Shown here: in pieces, positions 25,806 through 35,042 of the stretch | Position numbering within the stretch: position 1 is the stretch's first letter | Layout of the letters: each line of letters begins with the position of its first letter | Origin: Pseudoalteromonas rhizosphaerae | Lineage (GTDB): Bacteria; Pseudomonadota; Gammaproteobacteria; Enterobacterales; Alteromonadaceae | Assembly: GCF_902498845.1 (NCBI RefSeq) | Contig: NZ_CABVLM010000001.1 | Coordinates: 372,001-436,000 of the forward strand | Reading direction: 5' to 3' | Length of the DNA: 64,000 nucleotides | Position numbers and translations under genes: made by a program | The notes under the pieces: generated by a model | What the model saw: only the letters and a program-made list of their open reading frames with translations | Told to the model about the DNA's origin: nothing | Databases searched by the model: none

Positions 25806-26813
25806 TTATAAACGGTCGATAACAGCTTGAGTGAAGTCAGTAGTACCGTGACTGCCACCTAAATCGCGAGTGGTACGATCACCCGATTTAATTACGTCAG
25901 CTACAGCATTGCGGATACGCTCTGCAGTTTCGCCCATTTCTAAATGCTCTAACATTTGAATAGATGCCAAAATAACAGAGGTTGGATTTGCTAAGTTTTT
26001 ACCAGCAATATCAGGTGCGCTGCCATGAACTGCTTCAAAGATTGCTGCATCTTCACCGATGTTAGCGCCAGGTGCCATACCTAAACCGCCTACTAGACCA
26101 GCACATAGATCAGATAAAATATCACCAAACAGGTTTGTAGTAACGATAACGTCAAACTCTTCAGGGCTCATTACCAGTTTCATACAGGTTGCATCAACAA
26201 TCATTTCAGTTGATTCAATTTCAGGATAACGCTCAGCAACTTCACGAGCTACTTTTAAGAATAAACCTGAAGTTGATTTTAAGATGTTAGCTTTGTGAAC
26301 CGCTGTCACTTTTTTACGACCTTCACGCACGGCTAGTTCGTAGGCAAAAGTAACGATTTTTTCAGCACCTTCACGGGTGATCATAGACATTGCTTGTGCT
26401 TCGTTGCCATCTTCTGATGTCACTTGGCCTAAACCTGAATACATACCTTGCGTATTTTCACGTACCGTGATGATATCAATGTCTTCATAACGTGCTTTGG
26501 TGCCAACAAATGACTTTACTGGGCGTACATTGGCGTATAAACCAAACTGCTTTCGTAATGTTACATTGATTGAAGTAAAACCTTCACCAACAGGAGTTGT
26601 TAGTGGTCCTTTAAGAGTAATTTTATTACGCGCAATAGTATCAATGGTATCTTGTGGTAATAATTCACCGGTTTTTTCTAAGGCAGCAAGACCTGCATCA
26701 ACGAATTCATAATCAAAATCGCACCCTGCGGCTGTTAAGATCTCAAGGGCTGAATCAATAATACTCGGACCGATGCCGTCGCCTTTGATCACTGTGATGG
26801 TTTGTTTGGCCAT
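25806..26813 (-). CDS. isocitrate dehydrogenase, NAD-type (short 335-residue form)
   Basis: 335-residue beta-decarboxylating dehydrogenase that converts isocitrate to 2-oxoglutarate in the TCA cycle. It begins ITVIKGDGIGPSIIDSAL; the substrate loop TPVGEGFTSINVTLRKQF has the Ser and Asn typical of isocitrate rather than isopropylmalate binding. Further signatures are VRENTQGMYSGL, VHKANILKSTSGLF and NLFGDILSDLCAGLVGGLGM. Length and loop place it with the NAD-dependent/homoisocitrate-like type common in marine gammaproteobacteria, not the 416-residue E. coli Icd. A homoisocitrate or isopropylmalate role is unlikely but not excluded. Confidence 0.87.
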   Translation of the reverse strand: MAKQTITVIKGDGIGPSIIDSALEILTAAGCDFDYEFVDAGLAALEKTGELLPQDTIDTIARNKITLKGPLTTPVGEGFTSINVTLRKQFGLYANVRPVKSFVGTKARYEDIDIITVRENTQGMYSGLGQVTSEDGNEAQAMSMITREGAEKIVTFAYELAVREGRKKVTAVHKANILKSTSGLFLKVAREVAERYPEIESTEMIVDATCMKLVMSPEEFDVIVTTNLFGDILSDLCAGLVGGLGMAPGANIGEDAAIFEAVHGSAPDIAGKNLANPTSVILASIQMLEHLEMGETAERIRNAVADVIKSGDRTTRDLGGSHGTTDFTQAVIDRL

Positions 26814-26863
26814 GAACTTTTCCTATTACGAGTTAGAAATGCACGTAAATGTGACGCATTATT

Positions 26864-27025
26864 ATACCAATCGACTTAAATATTTAACCATTCTAGCGTG
26901 CTAAATAAAGCGCTAACTGCGTTATGAATTTCTCAAGTAGAACAACTACATGTCGAAATTTATGCCTTGTTATCACTCTATTTATCTGTTGCTATAAATG
27001 GCTAGTAACTTAACACGATTGGTAT
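26864..27025. repeat. MITE-like inverted-repeat element, 162 bp
   Basis: ATACCAATCG at 26864-26873 is exactly matched by the reverse complement CGATTGGTAT at 27016-27025. Between them lies a large imperfect hairpin whose apex is AAGTAG, AACAA, CTACAT with paired AATTTC/GAAATT and TAAC/GTTA. There is no coding capacity. The form is that of a miniature inverted-repeat transposable element, a type common between genes in Alteromonadales and Vibrionales. It fills the gap between icd and the next gene; no gene is seen in the remaining flanks (26814-26863, 27026-27158). Confidence 0.75.
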
Positions 27026-27158
27026 TAAGCGATTACTTGTTAGATTATTTACGTGAATGAGTTTGAAAATACAAGCGGCTTTTATAGCAATTTATTCAAC
27101 TTTTTGCCAGTAAAACCCACGAAAACGCACTAAATTAGTCACTATGTCTAATAAATAT

Positions 27159-28847
27159 TCATACGCTATTGCTTAAACCTAGGCTTGGTAGCTGTGCATA
27201 AAAATCCTCGCTGGACTGCCAATCTAAGCGTTTTAACACTTGCTCAAAAGTGTGTGTTTGCCAACTACTTTGTATTACGTTGGGTTGATACACCTTAATA
27301 ACGACGAGTTTTATTGCAACCCATAATTGTGCCTCTGCAGATAAGTGTTGTTTTTTTTGCTGCTCTGCATCTAAGAGCGCTTGTGTCCATGGATTGTCAC
27401 CAAGCAATTCAAGTAAATAAGCCGATAAATGCCCACTATCATGAACCGTGACACCAAATAGCCACGCAAAGGGCATACTTACATCACTTTTAGGTGAGTG
27501 TTCATACACTGTCTTACGGCTAATTGTGGTGCTACAGTATTCAATCAAATAATTAACGTAACCATAAATAGGCAAAGCGAGGTGCTCGAACTGGTTGTGT
27601 TGATCACGACTTACCAGCTGGTTTAATAAACTTATTATTGCCTGTAAGCGTAATTGTATATGTTGCATTAATGGATGTGCTTGGTAGTTTACTAATTGCT
27701 CAAAGAGCACCCGTTGAATGATCGCTGGTGCATTGTATAAGCCGACCATTGATAAACAATGGCGTAAATCTTTGCCTGCTAGGTGCTCTTTATTATAAGG
27801 CTTCACTGCTTCACGAAGTAACTCAATTGTCGCTGGATGATTGTTGAGTAATTTAGCAAGGGCACTGTATGAGTATTCTTTTTGTATTTTAACTTGGCTT
27901 ATCAGCATCAGTAATTGTTGTTTTTCAAAGTTTACAATTTCAACAGGGGGGGCTATGTGCTCATTGAACCATACGCTAAACAATAATCGCTTGTCTTTAC
28001 TTGGGCGTTGTTTTGAATGTGATTCTAGCTTTGCCTTAACGCTATACCATTTGGTTTTTTGCTGCTCATGCAATGCAATTAATAAATCCCGTTGCTGGTG
28101 GTTTTTACCAATATAAGTGAGCTGCTGATCGCTATAATTAACTAAAGAGCCTGGCAGGTAAGGGCCAAAATGACCGATTAATGCTTTTAATGCTTGTTGG
28201 GCAAACAGGTTAGGAGTACGGATATAAATATCAGCCACTGCCTTATAGATATCAATATGATCATTTTGGGTACGATAGGTAATGTTCATCGCAATAATAT
28301 TTGCTAACGCAACTAACGTCGTTGGTCCATCATAGATCATGATTTTTGGCGTGCTTAGCAAGGCCTGCTTATACTTATTTAAGCGCGCTAAAATACCCGC
28401 AATATGGTCAGTGGGAACGTTAGCTGATTGCAGTAATTTTACTGCTAGCTGATGACGCGACTGCCATTGCTTTTTTTCTTGTTGGGTAAGAGGTTGGCGC
28501 AGGGCCAGCTTATTAGTTTGTGTTTGCACACATAAATAGTTAGTTAAACACACACAAATAAGCAATTGGCTGATTTTACTGTCGTAACTTAAACTGCGAC
28601 AAAATGCGGCGACAATGACACATTGATTGACCACTAAGTTGGTTGTATAACCTTGTGTTTCTGCATATAGAGTAAGCTGGGCTTGTAATGCATTTGGATG
28701 TGAATCATAGAGTTTATAATATTGCTCAGCCAGTTGTGTCAACAGCGGATAAATTTGTGGCCACTGACTTTTATTATGATAACGCCTTAATATTTGGTGA
28801 GTTTTTTCAAATAGGCTGGCAAGATCTTGTGCGGAGAGTGCATCCAT
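27159..28847 (-). CDS. uncharacterised protein, possible degenerate HD/HDOD-type
   Basis: 562 residues, cytoplasmic, helical, no signal peptide, rich in Gln and Leu. No family is firmly recognised. The middle-to-C-terminal part (SALAKLLNNHPATIELLREA, then LRHCLSMVGLYNAPAIIQRV) resembles the HDOD pattern of 'D/HP.L...LL..aN' followed by 'ai..iGl..v..ll'. The N-terminal part resembles an HD-type helical bundle but without an obvious HD metal pair. If so it would be a non-enzymatic signalling protein. It follows DUF3192 by 10 bases and is the last gene of the GGDEF-ppnN-xni run, which fits a signalling context. Confidence 0.6.
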   Translation of the reverse strand: MDALSAQDLASLFEKTHQILRRYHNKSQWPQIYPLLTQLAEQYYKLYDSHPNALQAQLTLYAETQGYTTNLVVNQCVIVAAFCRSLSYDSKISQLLICVCLTNYLCVQTQTNKLALRQPLTQQEKKQWQSRHQLAVKLLQSANVPTDHIAGILARLNKYKQALLSTPKIMIYDGPTTLVALANIIAMNITYRTQNDHIDIYKAVADIYIRTPNLFAQQALKALIGHFGPYLPGSLVNYSDQQLTYIGKNHQQRDLLIALHEQQKTKWYSVKAKLESHSKQRPSKDKRLLFSVWFNEHIAPPVEIVNFEKQQLLMLISQVKIQKEYSYSALAKLLNNHPATIELLREAVKPYNKEHLAGKDLRHCLSMVGLYNAPAIIQRVLFEQLVNYQAHPLMQHIQLRLQAIISLLNQLVSRDQHNQFEHLALPIYGYVNYLIEYCSTTISRKTVYEHSPKSDVSMPFAWLFGVTVHDSGHLSAYLLELLGDNPWTQALLDAEQQKKQHLSAEAQLWVAIKLVVIKVYQPNVIQSSWQTHTFEQVLKRLDWQSSEDFYAQLPSLGLSNSV

Positions 28848-28857
28848 AAGTAATTAA

Positions 28858-29241
28858 TTACCCGCGTTGCTCAAATGCATCAAATGCACTTGGGCCCCAC
28901 AAAATCAATTCGCCATTTTTAAACAGTAAACCAGTACACTCATCCATAGTCGTGATCCCATCTGATTTGATATGTTGAGTACGGTAAAAAATAATTTGCC
29001 ATACTTCCTCTTTATCACGTTTCGCGAATGTTAGATCAGGACTGCCTAAATACTCTAAAACTGTGTTTAAGTTAGTCGGTGTTTCGACACTTAATTTAGC
29101 GATATAACGTTTATTGAACGCTTCTCGGTCTTGCCAGATCATCGCCTGTGGATCATCTTTATAAAAAGTAATGACCAAAGTAGCGATCAAGGCGTATACA
29201 CCCAAACCTAATATGAGATAGCGAAAAACCTTCTTAAACAT
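28858..29241 (-). CDS. DUF3192 family protein
   Basis: 127 residues with one N-terminal membrane segment (VFRYLILGLGVYALIATLVI) and a periplasmic domain carrying the family block IIFYRTQHIKSDGITTMDEC followed by TGLLFKNGELILWG. DUF3192 proteins have no established function and are common in Alteromonadales and Vibrionales. A GTAAGAG motif lies upstream of the ATG. It lies between xni and the 562-residue gene. Confidence 0.82.
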   Translation of the reverse strand: MFKKVFRYLILGLGVYALIATLVITFYKDDPQAMIWQDREAFNKRYIAKLSVETPTNLNTVLEYLGSPDLTFAKRDKEEVWQIIFYRTQHIKSDGITTMDECTGLLFKNGELILWGPSAFDAFEQRG

Positions 29242-29310
29242 TGTGCACTCTTACGCTGAGACTTAAATTTAGTATACGCATAGTTCAAATCCAGTGCTAC
29301 GTGAATGCGA

Positions 29311-30084
29311 TTAATTGAGCCTTAACTGCTTTAAACTAAAGCCTAAGTTAATATCTGTACGTAAACCAACCAAATGTTTAGAGGTAATATAGTCAGCCAT
29401 TCCTGTCGCTAACTTTTTACGCACCGCAGCAGAGAGCGTTTCATCCTCTACCGCCAATGTTATATCTGCGTGCTTACTAATAATCTCTTGTGCTGTTTTA
29501 GTACCAATTCCCTTAATACCCGGAATATCATTCGTTTTATCACCAGCCATTGCCCAAAGATCAATTAATCGAGCTTGCTCAACACCAAAACGTTGTACGA
29601 TAGAGTGATGATCTAAATATTCTTTTTTAAAATAATCATACACATTAATATAATTATTTAAGCTAGGTAAAAACCCTTTATCAGTGGAGACAATTGTACT
29701 ATATAACTGATTTTTTGCCATTTTATCGGCTAATGTCGCGATAATATCATCAGCTTCATCATTTACTGGGGCAAACACCACAATACCCGTTTGCTCAATC
29801 GCCTGTTTAAATTTATCTAATGAATTTTTCAGAGTTTCAGGCATGGGGGCACGGCTGCTTTTATATTGAGCGTAATAATGATACCGCCAGCTTTTATCAC
29901 CATCAAATACAGCAATAGCATGCGTTGCTTGGGTGATCTTTATAAGTTTTTCACAAGCGTGAGCTACCCGCGCGCAGCAGGTATTTATCATTTGCTCATC
30001 ACTGCCTTTGTTTTGATTACTATCAACTGCATAAATGCGCCTAATTAAATTAAGCGCATCGATTAAAAGTAACTGACCTGACAC
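29311..30084 (-). CDS. xni: flap endonuclease Xni
   Basis: 257-residue FEN-1-family nuclease (E. coli Xni/YgdG, once called exonuclease IX), which trims branched DNA flaps in replication and repair. The acidic metal site shows in LLIDALNLIRRIYAVD, IAVFDGDKSWRYHYYAQYKS, NDEADDIIATLADKMA and AMAGDKTNDIPGIKGIGTKT, the last being the helix-hairpin-helix/potassium-binding block. The start is GTG at 30084. It lies 14 bases after ppnN, in a conserved neighbourhood. Confidence 0.92.
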   Translation of the reverse strand: MSGQLLLIDALNLIRRIYAVDSNQNKGSDEQMINTCCARVAHACEKLIKITQATHAIAVFDGDKSWRYHYYAQYKSSRAPMPETLKNSLDKFKQAIEQTGIVVFAPVNDEADDIIATLADKMAKNQLYSTIVSTDKGFLPSLNNYINVYDYFKKEYLDHHSIVQRFGVEQARLIDLWAMAGDKTNDIPGIKGIGTKTAQEIISKHADITLAVEDETLSAAVRKKLATGMADYITSKHLVGLRTDINLGFSLKQLRLN

Positions 30085-30098
30085 GAATACATTAACCC

Positions 30099-31442
30099 TT
30101 ATGCTTTCACTTCATAACATGGAACATATTGACTGCCTGGGAGCTTCATCCTTCCTTGCTCAACAAATGCTTGCAGCAGTTTGTCCATGGCTTTCATTAA
30201 AGTCGGCTCACCGCTAATGATAAACCGGCCATGTTGTTTAATGGCTTGTATGCCTTCGTCTTTAACATTACCAGCAACAATACCTGAAAATGCACGGCGC
30301 AAATTAGCGGCTAGTAATTGTTTTTCTTGGTCTAAATGTAAATCAAGCCCAGCCATATTGGCATGAGTTGGCGCGAAAGGTTGCTGAAATTCATTTTCAA
30401 TTTTTAACGTCCAGTTAAAGTAATATGCATCGCCCTGACTCTTGCGGTAATCACGCACATTTGCCATTGCAGATTTGAGTTTGATCCCAACTAATTCTGG
30501 GTTATCAATAATAACTTCAAATTTATCAAGCGCCTCCTTACCTAACGTCATTTCAATGAACTGGCATAATTCGCTAAAGTAATTTTCACTTTCTTTCGGC
30601 CCAGTTAAAATAACCGGTAACGACTGTTTAGCATTATCAGGGTGAAGTAAAATGCCTAGTAAATACAATAACTCTTCAGCAGTGCCAGCGCCGCCAGGGA
30701 AAATAATTATAGCGTGGGCGGTGCGTACAAAGGCTTCAAGGCGCTTTTCAATATCTGGTAAAATAACCAGTTCATTGACGATCGGATTTGGTGGCTCGGC
30801 GGCAATAATACTTGGCTCTGTTAAGCCCAAATAACGGTTATTGGTGTTGCGTTGTTTTGCATGTCCAATGGTTGCACCTTTCATTGGACCTTTCATTGCA
30901 CCGGGGCCACAGCCAGTACAAATATTTAAGCCACGTAAACCAAGCTCATAACCTACTTGTTTAGTGTATTTATATTCGTTTTCATTAATGGAATGACCAC
31001 CCCAGCAGACAATCATACTTGGATCGCTATTAACGCGAAGCGCTGCGGCATTACGCAACATATCAAAGACCATATGAGTAATGGCTTTTTGTTCGGTTAA
31101 ATCTTTTTCGTATTTTTGACAAATAAATAAAATATCACGAATAACAGAGAAAATATGTTCGTGGATCCCAGTAATTATTTCACCATCAACAAAAGCGGTA
31201 GTCGGAGGATTGAGTAGCTCAATTTTTATGCCTCGCTCACGGCTTAGTAAGCGAATATCAAAATCTTGATATTTATTGTAAATCTCTGAGCTGGAGTCAG
31301 TATGACTGCCGACATTGAGAACAGCTAGCGCACAGTTTCTAAATAACTTATAACGCTCACTGGTAGACGATTGCTCTAATAAATCAACTTCGAGCTGCGA
31401 CAGTAAATCTAACACACCTGTCGGGTTTAACTGTATTAACAT
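30099..31442 (-). CDS. ppnN: nucleotide 5'-monophosphate nucleosidase PpnN
   Basis: 447-residue enzyme (E. coli PpnN/YgdH) that cleaves purine and pyrimidine nucleoside monophosphates to base and ribose 5-phosphate and is stimulated by (p)ppGpp. The central LOG/Rossmann-like domain has the GGHSINENEYKYTKQVG, GCGPGAMKGPMKGA and IIFPGGAGTAEELLYLLGIL motifs; the last is the catalytic PGGxGTxxE. The N-terminal block LDLLSQLEVDLLEQSS and 'LFRNCALAVLNVGS' match the E. coli protein. The ATG at 31442 has AAGGAG eight bases upstream and is chosen over an upstream in-frame ATG at 31469. Confidence 0.93.
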   Translation of the reverse strand: MLIQLNPTGVLDLLSQLEVDLLEQSSTSERYKLFRNCALAVLNVGSHTDSSSEIYNKYQDFDIRLLSRERGIKIELLNPPTTAFVDGEIITGIHEHIFSVIRDILFICQKYEKDLTEQKAITHMVFDMLRNAAALRVNSDPSMIVCWGGHSINENEYKYTKQVGYELGLRGLNICTGCGPGAMKGPMKGATIGHAKQRNTNNRYLGLTEPSIIAAEPPNPIVNELVILPDIEKRLEAFVRTAHAIIIFPGGAGTAEELLYLLGILLHPDNAKQSLPVILTGPKESENYFSELCQFIEMTLGKEALDKFEVIIDNPELVGIKLKSAMANVRDYRKSQGDAYYFNWTLKIENEFQQPFAPTHANMAGLDLHLDQEKQLLAANLRRAFSGIVAGNVKDEGIQAIKQHGRFIISGEPTLMKAMDKLLQAFVEQGRMKLPGSQYVPCYEVKA

Positions 31443-31483
31443 AGGCGTTCTCCTTGCTATAAAAAGCACTAGGTCGGTCGCTG

Positions 31484-33019
31484 TTATTTATTGATACACA
31501 AGCGATCACGACCGGTATTTTTTGCTTTGTAGAGAGCATCATCGGCGCGGTCAAAAGCGCCCAATGGGGTATCACCTTTTTTAAACTGCGTGGCACCGAC
31601 GGAAACTGTTATCTCTACCTGTTTATCTCTGAACTTAAACGGAATCCCTTTCACCGCTTTTCTTAGTTTTTCAAGAGGTTTTTTGGCATGCTCTAAGGGC
31701 ATACCTGGCATTAATAAAACAAATTCTTCACCGCCATAGCGGGCTATAAAATCAGATTTACGAATTGACATTTGCAGCGCTTTGGCAATCACTTGTAACG
31801 TTTTATCACCCGCGCTGTGACCGTATTTATCGTTGATAGACTTAAAGTGATCAACATCAATCACCACTAAGGTGACATCGGATTCTTGTACTGCAAACAA
31901 ATGAAATTCGTGATGAAAGCGTTCGTCAAATGCGGCTCGGTTTGGCAGTTTGGTAAGGCCATCAAGTAAACTTTTAAAACGTTGCTCATGCAGGCGTTTT
32001 TTATATTTAGATAATTTAGTTTCAAGGCTGCCAATGCGTTGATTGATCTCTTGAAAACTGTTTAGCAACATATCGCGATCTTGCTGCTCGAGGCGCTCTT
32101 TTTCAATTAAGTCTTCACTTAACGATTTTAATTCGTTATCAACTAAGGCTTTTAATGATGAAATTGAAGTGGCATTTTGGGTTTGTGCTGTCAGATTGTT
32201 AATTTTATCTTCAATGCGCTTATTTAATGCAGTAAATTCAGCCCCCATCGCTTCTGAATGTTTACTTGTAGAAACAATTGAGTGGTGTAATTCTTCGAGC
32301 GTTTGGTTCAATGACACTAAAAAGCTTTGTGCAGATTGACGCTCTTTACTGATATTGCTGGCAATGATGCGAATAATATCGATTGCAGAGGTCAATAAAT
32401 CATCCACTGAATCGGTTTCAGAGATATTATTTTTGATGGTTTTTACTTGATCTGCAGCTTCATCTTCAAATACTAAATCATTAGCTAAATTGAGTAACTC
32501 TTTTGCTAAATTAGGTTGCACAGCAGTTTGCTGGCATTCAGGAATAGTCAGTTTTACTTGTAAGGCTTGATGATAAATCGTCACTAAACGATTTAGGAGT
32601 GGAATGAAATCCCGCGTCGATTGCACATTATTCAGTTCATGATCCAGTAAATGACGCAATGTTCTGCGTGCATCATCTGGTAACCCTTTGGTTTTCTGCA
32701 GTAACTTGCCAGCATCGAGCACACTGTTATGAAGTTCACGCTGATGTGTGGCCTGTTGTGCTTCTTGATTTTTTAGCAGTGTGAGAATTTCATCGATCTG
32801 TGGCGCGAATAATTCAAAATCCACCCCTTTAGCCAGCGCACTACGAAACTTAGCTAAGCGATTATCAAGTTCAATGTCCATCCCTTTACAGCTTAACGAT
32901 AACTTAGCTGCAAAGTGTGTCAATGTGTCTACTTGATGCTTACGTGCATGTTCAACTACCATGCGAGTATCAATGGCTTGTTTAAGTTTTTTATTTAAAA
33001 CTTCGAGCTGTTGTGACAC
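31484..33019 (-). CDS. diguanylate cyclase (GGDEF domain) with coiled-coil N-terminus
   Basis: 511-residue cytoplasmic protein. The first ~340 residues are helical and coiled-coil forming with no membrane segment. The C-terminal GGDEF domain (DGLTKLPNRAAFDERF onward) has the active signature GGEEF and an inhibitory-site RKSD five residues before it, so it should make cyclic-di-GMP from two GTP with product inhibition. It ends SVGATQFKKGDTPLGAFDRA followed by DDALYKAKNTGRDR. The start is GTG at 33019. It is the first gene of the minus-strand run to ppnN and xni; the N-terminal input signal is unknown. Confidence 0.92.
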   Translation of the reverse strand: MSQQLEVLNKKLKQAIDTRMVVEHARKHQVDTLTHFAAKLSLSCKGMDIELDNRLAKFRSALAKGVDFELFAPQIDEILTLLKNQEAQQATHQRELHNSVLDAGKLLQKTKGLPDDARRTLRHLLDHELNNVQSTRDFIPLLNRLVTIYHQALQVKLTIPECQQTAVQPNLAKELLNLANDLVFEDEAADQVKTIKNNISETDSVDDLLTSAIDIIRIIASNISKERQSAQSFLVSLNQTLEELHHSIVSTSKHSEAMGAEFTALNKRIEDKINNLTAQTQNATSISSLKALVDNELKSLSEDLIEKERLEQQDRDMLLNSFQEINQRIGSLETKLSKYKKRLHEQRFKSLLDGLTKLPNRAAFDERFHHEFHLFAVQESDVTLVVIDVDHFKSINDKYGHSAGDKTLQVIAKALQMSIRKSDFIARYGGEEFVLLMPGMPLEHAKKPLEKLRKAVKGIPFKFRDKQVEITVSVGATQFKKGDTPLGAFDRADDALYKAKNTGRDRLCINK

Positions 33020-33236
33020 TAATAGTTACCGCCATTGATTGAATCTTACATGGTTGTAAGTTTACAACAAAAATTGCACAAATGTAGTCAGTAAGTCAAA
33101 AACTTAGCATTTGTTGATGATTTTTATTCATCGAACCTATCTGCACGTGTATTTATCGCTTTTAATTCACATTTTCTATCATCATTGTTAGGCTCAGGCA
33201 TAATAAAATCACTTGATATATGAATTAAGAGCCTCT

Positions 33237-35021
33237 ATGAAAAAGTTTTTAGCATTATCGGTATTAGCCGCTTTATCTCACTCGGCATGGGCCGATGTTA
33301 ATTATTCACTTGCTGTTACTCAACCTGAACATCATTTAGGCAACGTCAGCGTAGAATTTCCACAAACGGCACAAGCACATTTAGATGTAAAGTTGCCGGC
33401 TTGGCGAACAGGCCGTTACGAAATTTTGAACCTTGCAAACGGTGTGCGTTTTTTTGAAGCAACAGGCGATAATGGTAAAGCATTAGAATGGGAAAAAATT
33501 GATGCCAGTACATGGCGGGTACATTTAGATAAACCAACAGAAGTTAAAATTGATTATCAAGTGTATGCTAATGAGTTAGGTAAACGTGCGCGCCATATTG
33601 ATGATAGCCACGCATTTATAGATGCATCAGGCTTTTTTATGTTTAGTGAATCATTTCGTCAAGAGCCAGTGACGGTTAAGCTAGATGTACCGAAAGCATG
33701 GCGCTCAGTATCGGGTATGGATAATGCAGGCTCAAAACATAGCTTTAAAGCCGCAGATTACGATGTATTAGTTGATTCGCCGATTGAAACGGGTATTAAT
33801 GAACTCCATAAATTTGCCGTAGATGGCCGCGATTATGAATTAGTGATCTGGGGCAAGGGCAACTATGATGTTGAGCAAATGCTTGAAGATCTTAAGAAGC
33901 TGGTAGCAACAGGCAATATTATTTGGGATGCTTACCCGTATCAACGTTATGTATTTATGGTACATGCAACCTCAGGGGCAGGTGGTGCCACCGAGCATTT
34001 AAACTCAACGATTATTCAGCGTCCGCGTGACCGTTTTGGCTCGCGTGAAGACTATCTTGCTTTTATTAGCACCGCAGCACATGAATTTATCCATACTTGG
34101 AACGTAAAAGCATATAGACCTGAAGGTTTAGTTCCTTACGATTACACGCATATTAATTACGATAAACTATTATGGATAGCGGAAGGTTCAACCAGTTATT
34201 TTGAAGATCATTTAATGGTGCGCTCAGGGATTGCGACGACTGATGAATTTTTAAACGTGTTAACGAAAACCGTCAACCGTCATTTATCATCCCCTGGGCG
34301 TGAAGTACAAAGTGCCACCGAAACCAGTTTTGATAAATGGATAAATCAAGGTGGTGACCATGCGCGTAACTACAGTACTAATATTTACTCAGAAGGTTCA
34401 TTGATTTCGATGGCCCTTGATATTGATTTACTTGAGAACAGCCAAGGTAAGCAAAGCTACCGTGATGTTCATCGTGCACTTTACAATCAATATAAAATGC
34501 CGCATGGCTTTACTGCAACTGACGTGAAAACTATTTTAAAACAGTTAACGGGCCGCGATTATAGCCAGTGGTGGGCAAATAATGTTGATGCACCAGCAGA
34601 TATTGATTTTGACGCACTGTTTAAAAAAGTAGGCTTAGTGTTAGAGCGTCCAAAAGATGCAAAAGCCGTTGCCAGTGTTGATGCGATGGCAAAAAATACC
34701 GGTGAGTTATTAACTTTAACTCATGTGCGTCGCGATGGCGCTGCATGGCAAGCGGGTTTGACCAGCGATGACAAAATTGTGGCGATTAACAAAAAGCATA
34801 TTGGTAAAGATTTAAAATCAAGCTTAGAAACATTTAAAGCAGGGGACAAAGTAACCATTGATTTTATTCGCCGAGATACATTGCAAAGCACCACGCTAAC
34901 GCTAGCACAAAGCTTTGATAAAGATAAAAAGCTAGTTGCTGACAAACAGGCAACTGCACAGCAAATGGCATTATTTAAAGCATGGATGGGTGTAGAACAC
35001 CCAAACCTCGTTAAAAAATAA
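33237..35021 (+). CDS. M61-family peptidase (glycyl-aminopeptidase type) with PDZ domain
   Basis: 594-residue exported metallopeptidase. Signal peptide MKKFLALSVLAALSHSAWA-D; the ATG at 33237 has AAGAG upstream and is preferred to one at 33213. The M61 catalytic part has the zinc motif AAHEFIHTWNVKAYRPEGL and the downstream glutamate in WIAEGSTSYFEDHLM. A C-terminal PDZ-like domain (about 500-575) includes VRRDGAAWQAGLTSDDKIVA. Members release N-terminal residues, with a preference for Gly or Ala in the studied Sphingomonas enzyme. Probably periplasmic peptide turnover. Confidence 0.9.
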   Translation: MKKFLALSVLAALSHSAWADVNYSLAVTQPEHHLGNVSVEFPQTAQAHLDVKLPAWRTGRYEILNLANGVRFFEATGDNGKALEWEKIDASTWRVHLDKPTEVKIDYQVYANELGKRARHIDDSHAFIDASGFFMFSESFRQEPVTVKLDVPKAWRSVSGMDNAGSKHSFKAADYDVLVDSPIETGINELHKFAVDGRDYELVIWGKGNYDVEQMLEDLKKLVATGNIIWDAYPYQRYVFMVHATSGAGGATEHLNSTIIQRPRDRFGSREDYLAFISTAAHEFIHTWNVKAYRPEGLVPYDYTHINYDKLLWIAEGSTSYFEDHLMVRSGIATTDEFLNVLTKTVNRHLSSPGREVQSATETSFDKWINQGGDHARNYSTNIYSEGSLISMALDIDLLENSQGKQSYRDVHRALYNQYKMPHGFTATDVKTILKQLTGRDYSQWWANNVDAPADIDFDALFKKVGLVLERPKDAKAVASVDAMAKNTGELLTLTHVRRDGAAWQAGLTSDDKIVAINKKHIGKDLKSSLETFKAGDKVTIDFIRRDTLQSTTLTLAQSFDKDKKLVADKQATAQQMALFKAWMGVEHPNLVKK

Positions 35022-35042
35022 ATACTATTTAATGATGCTAGG

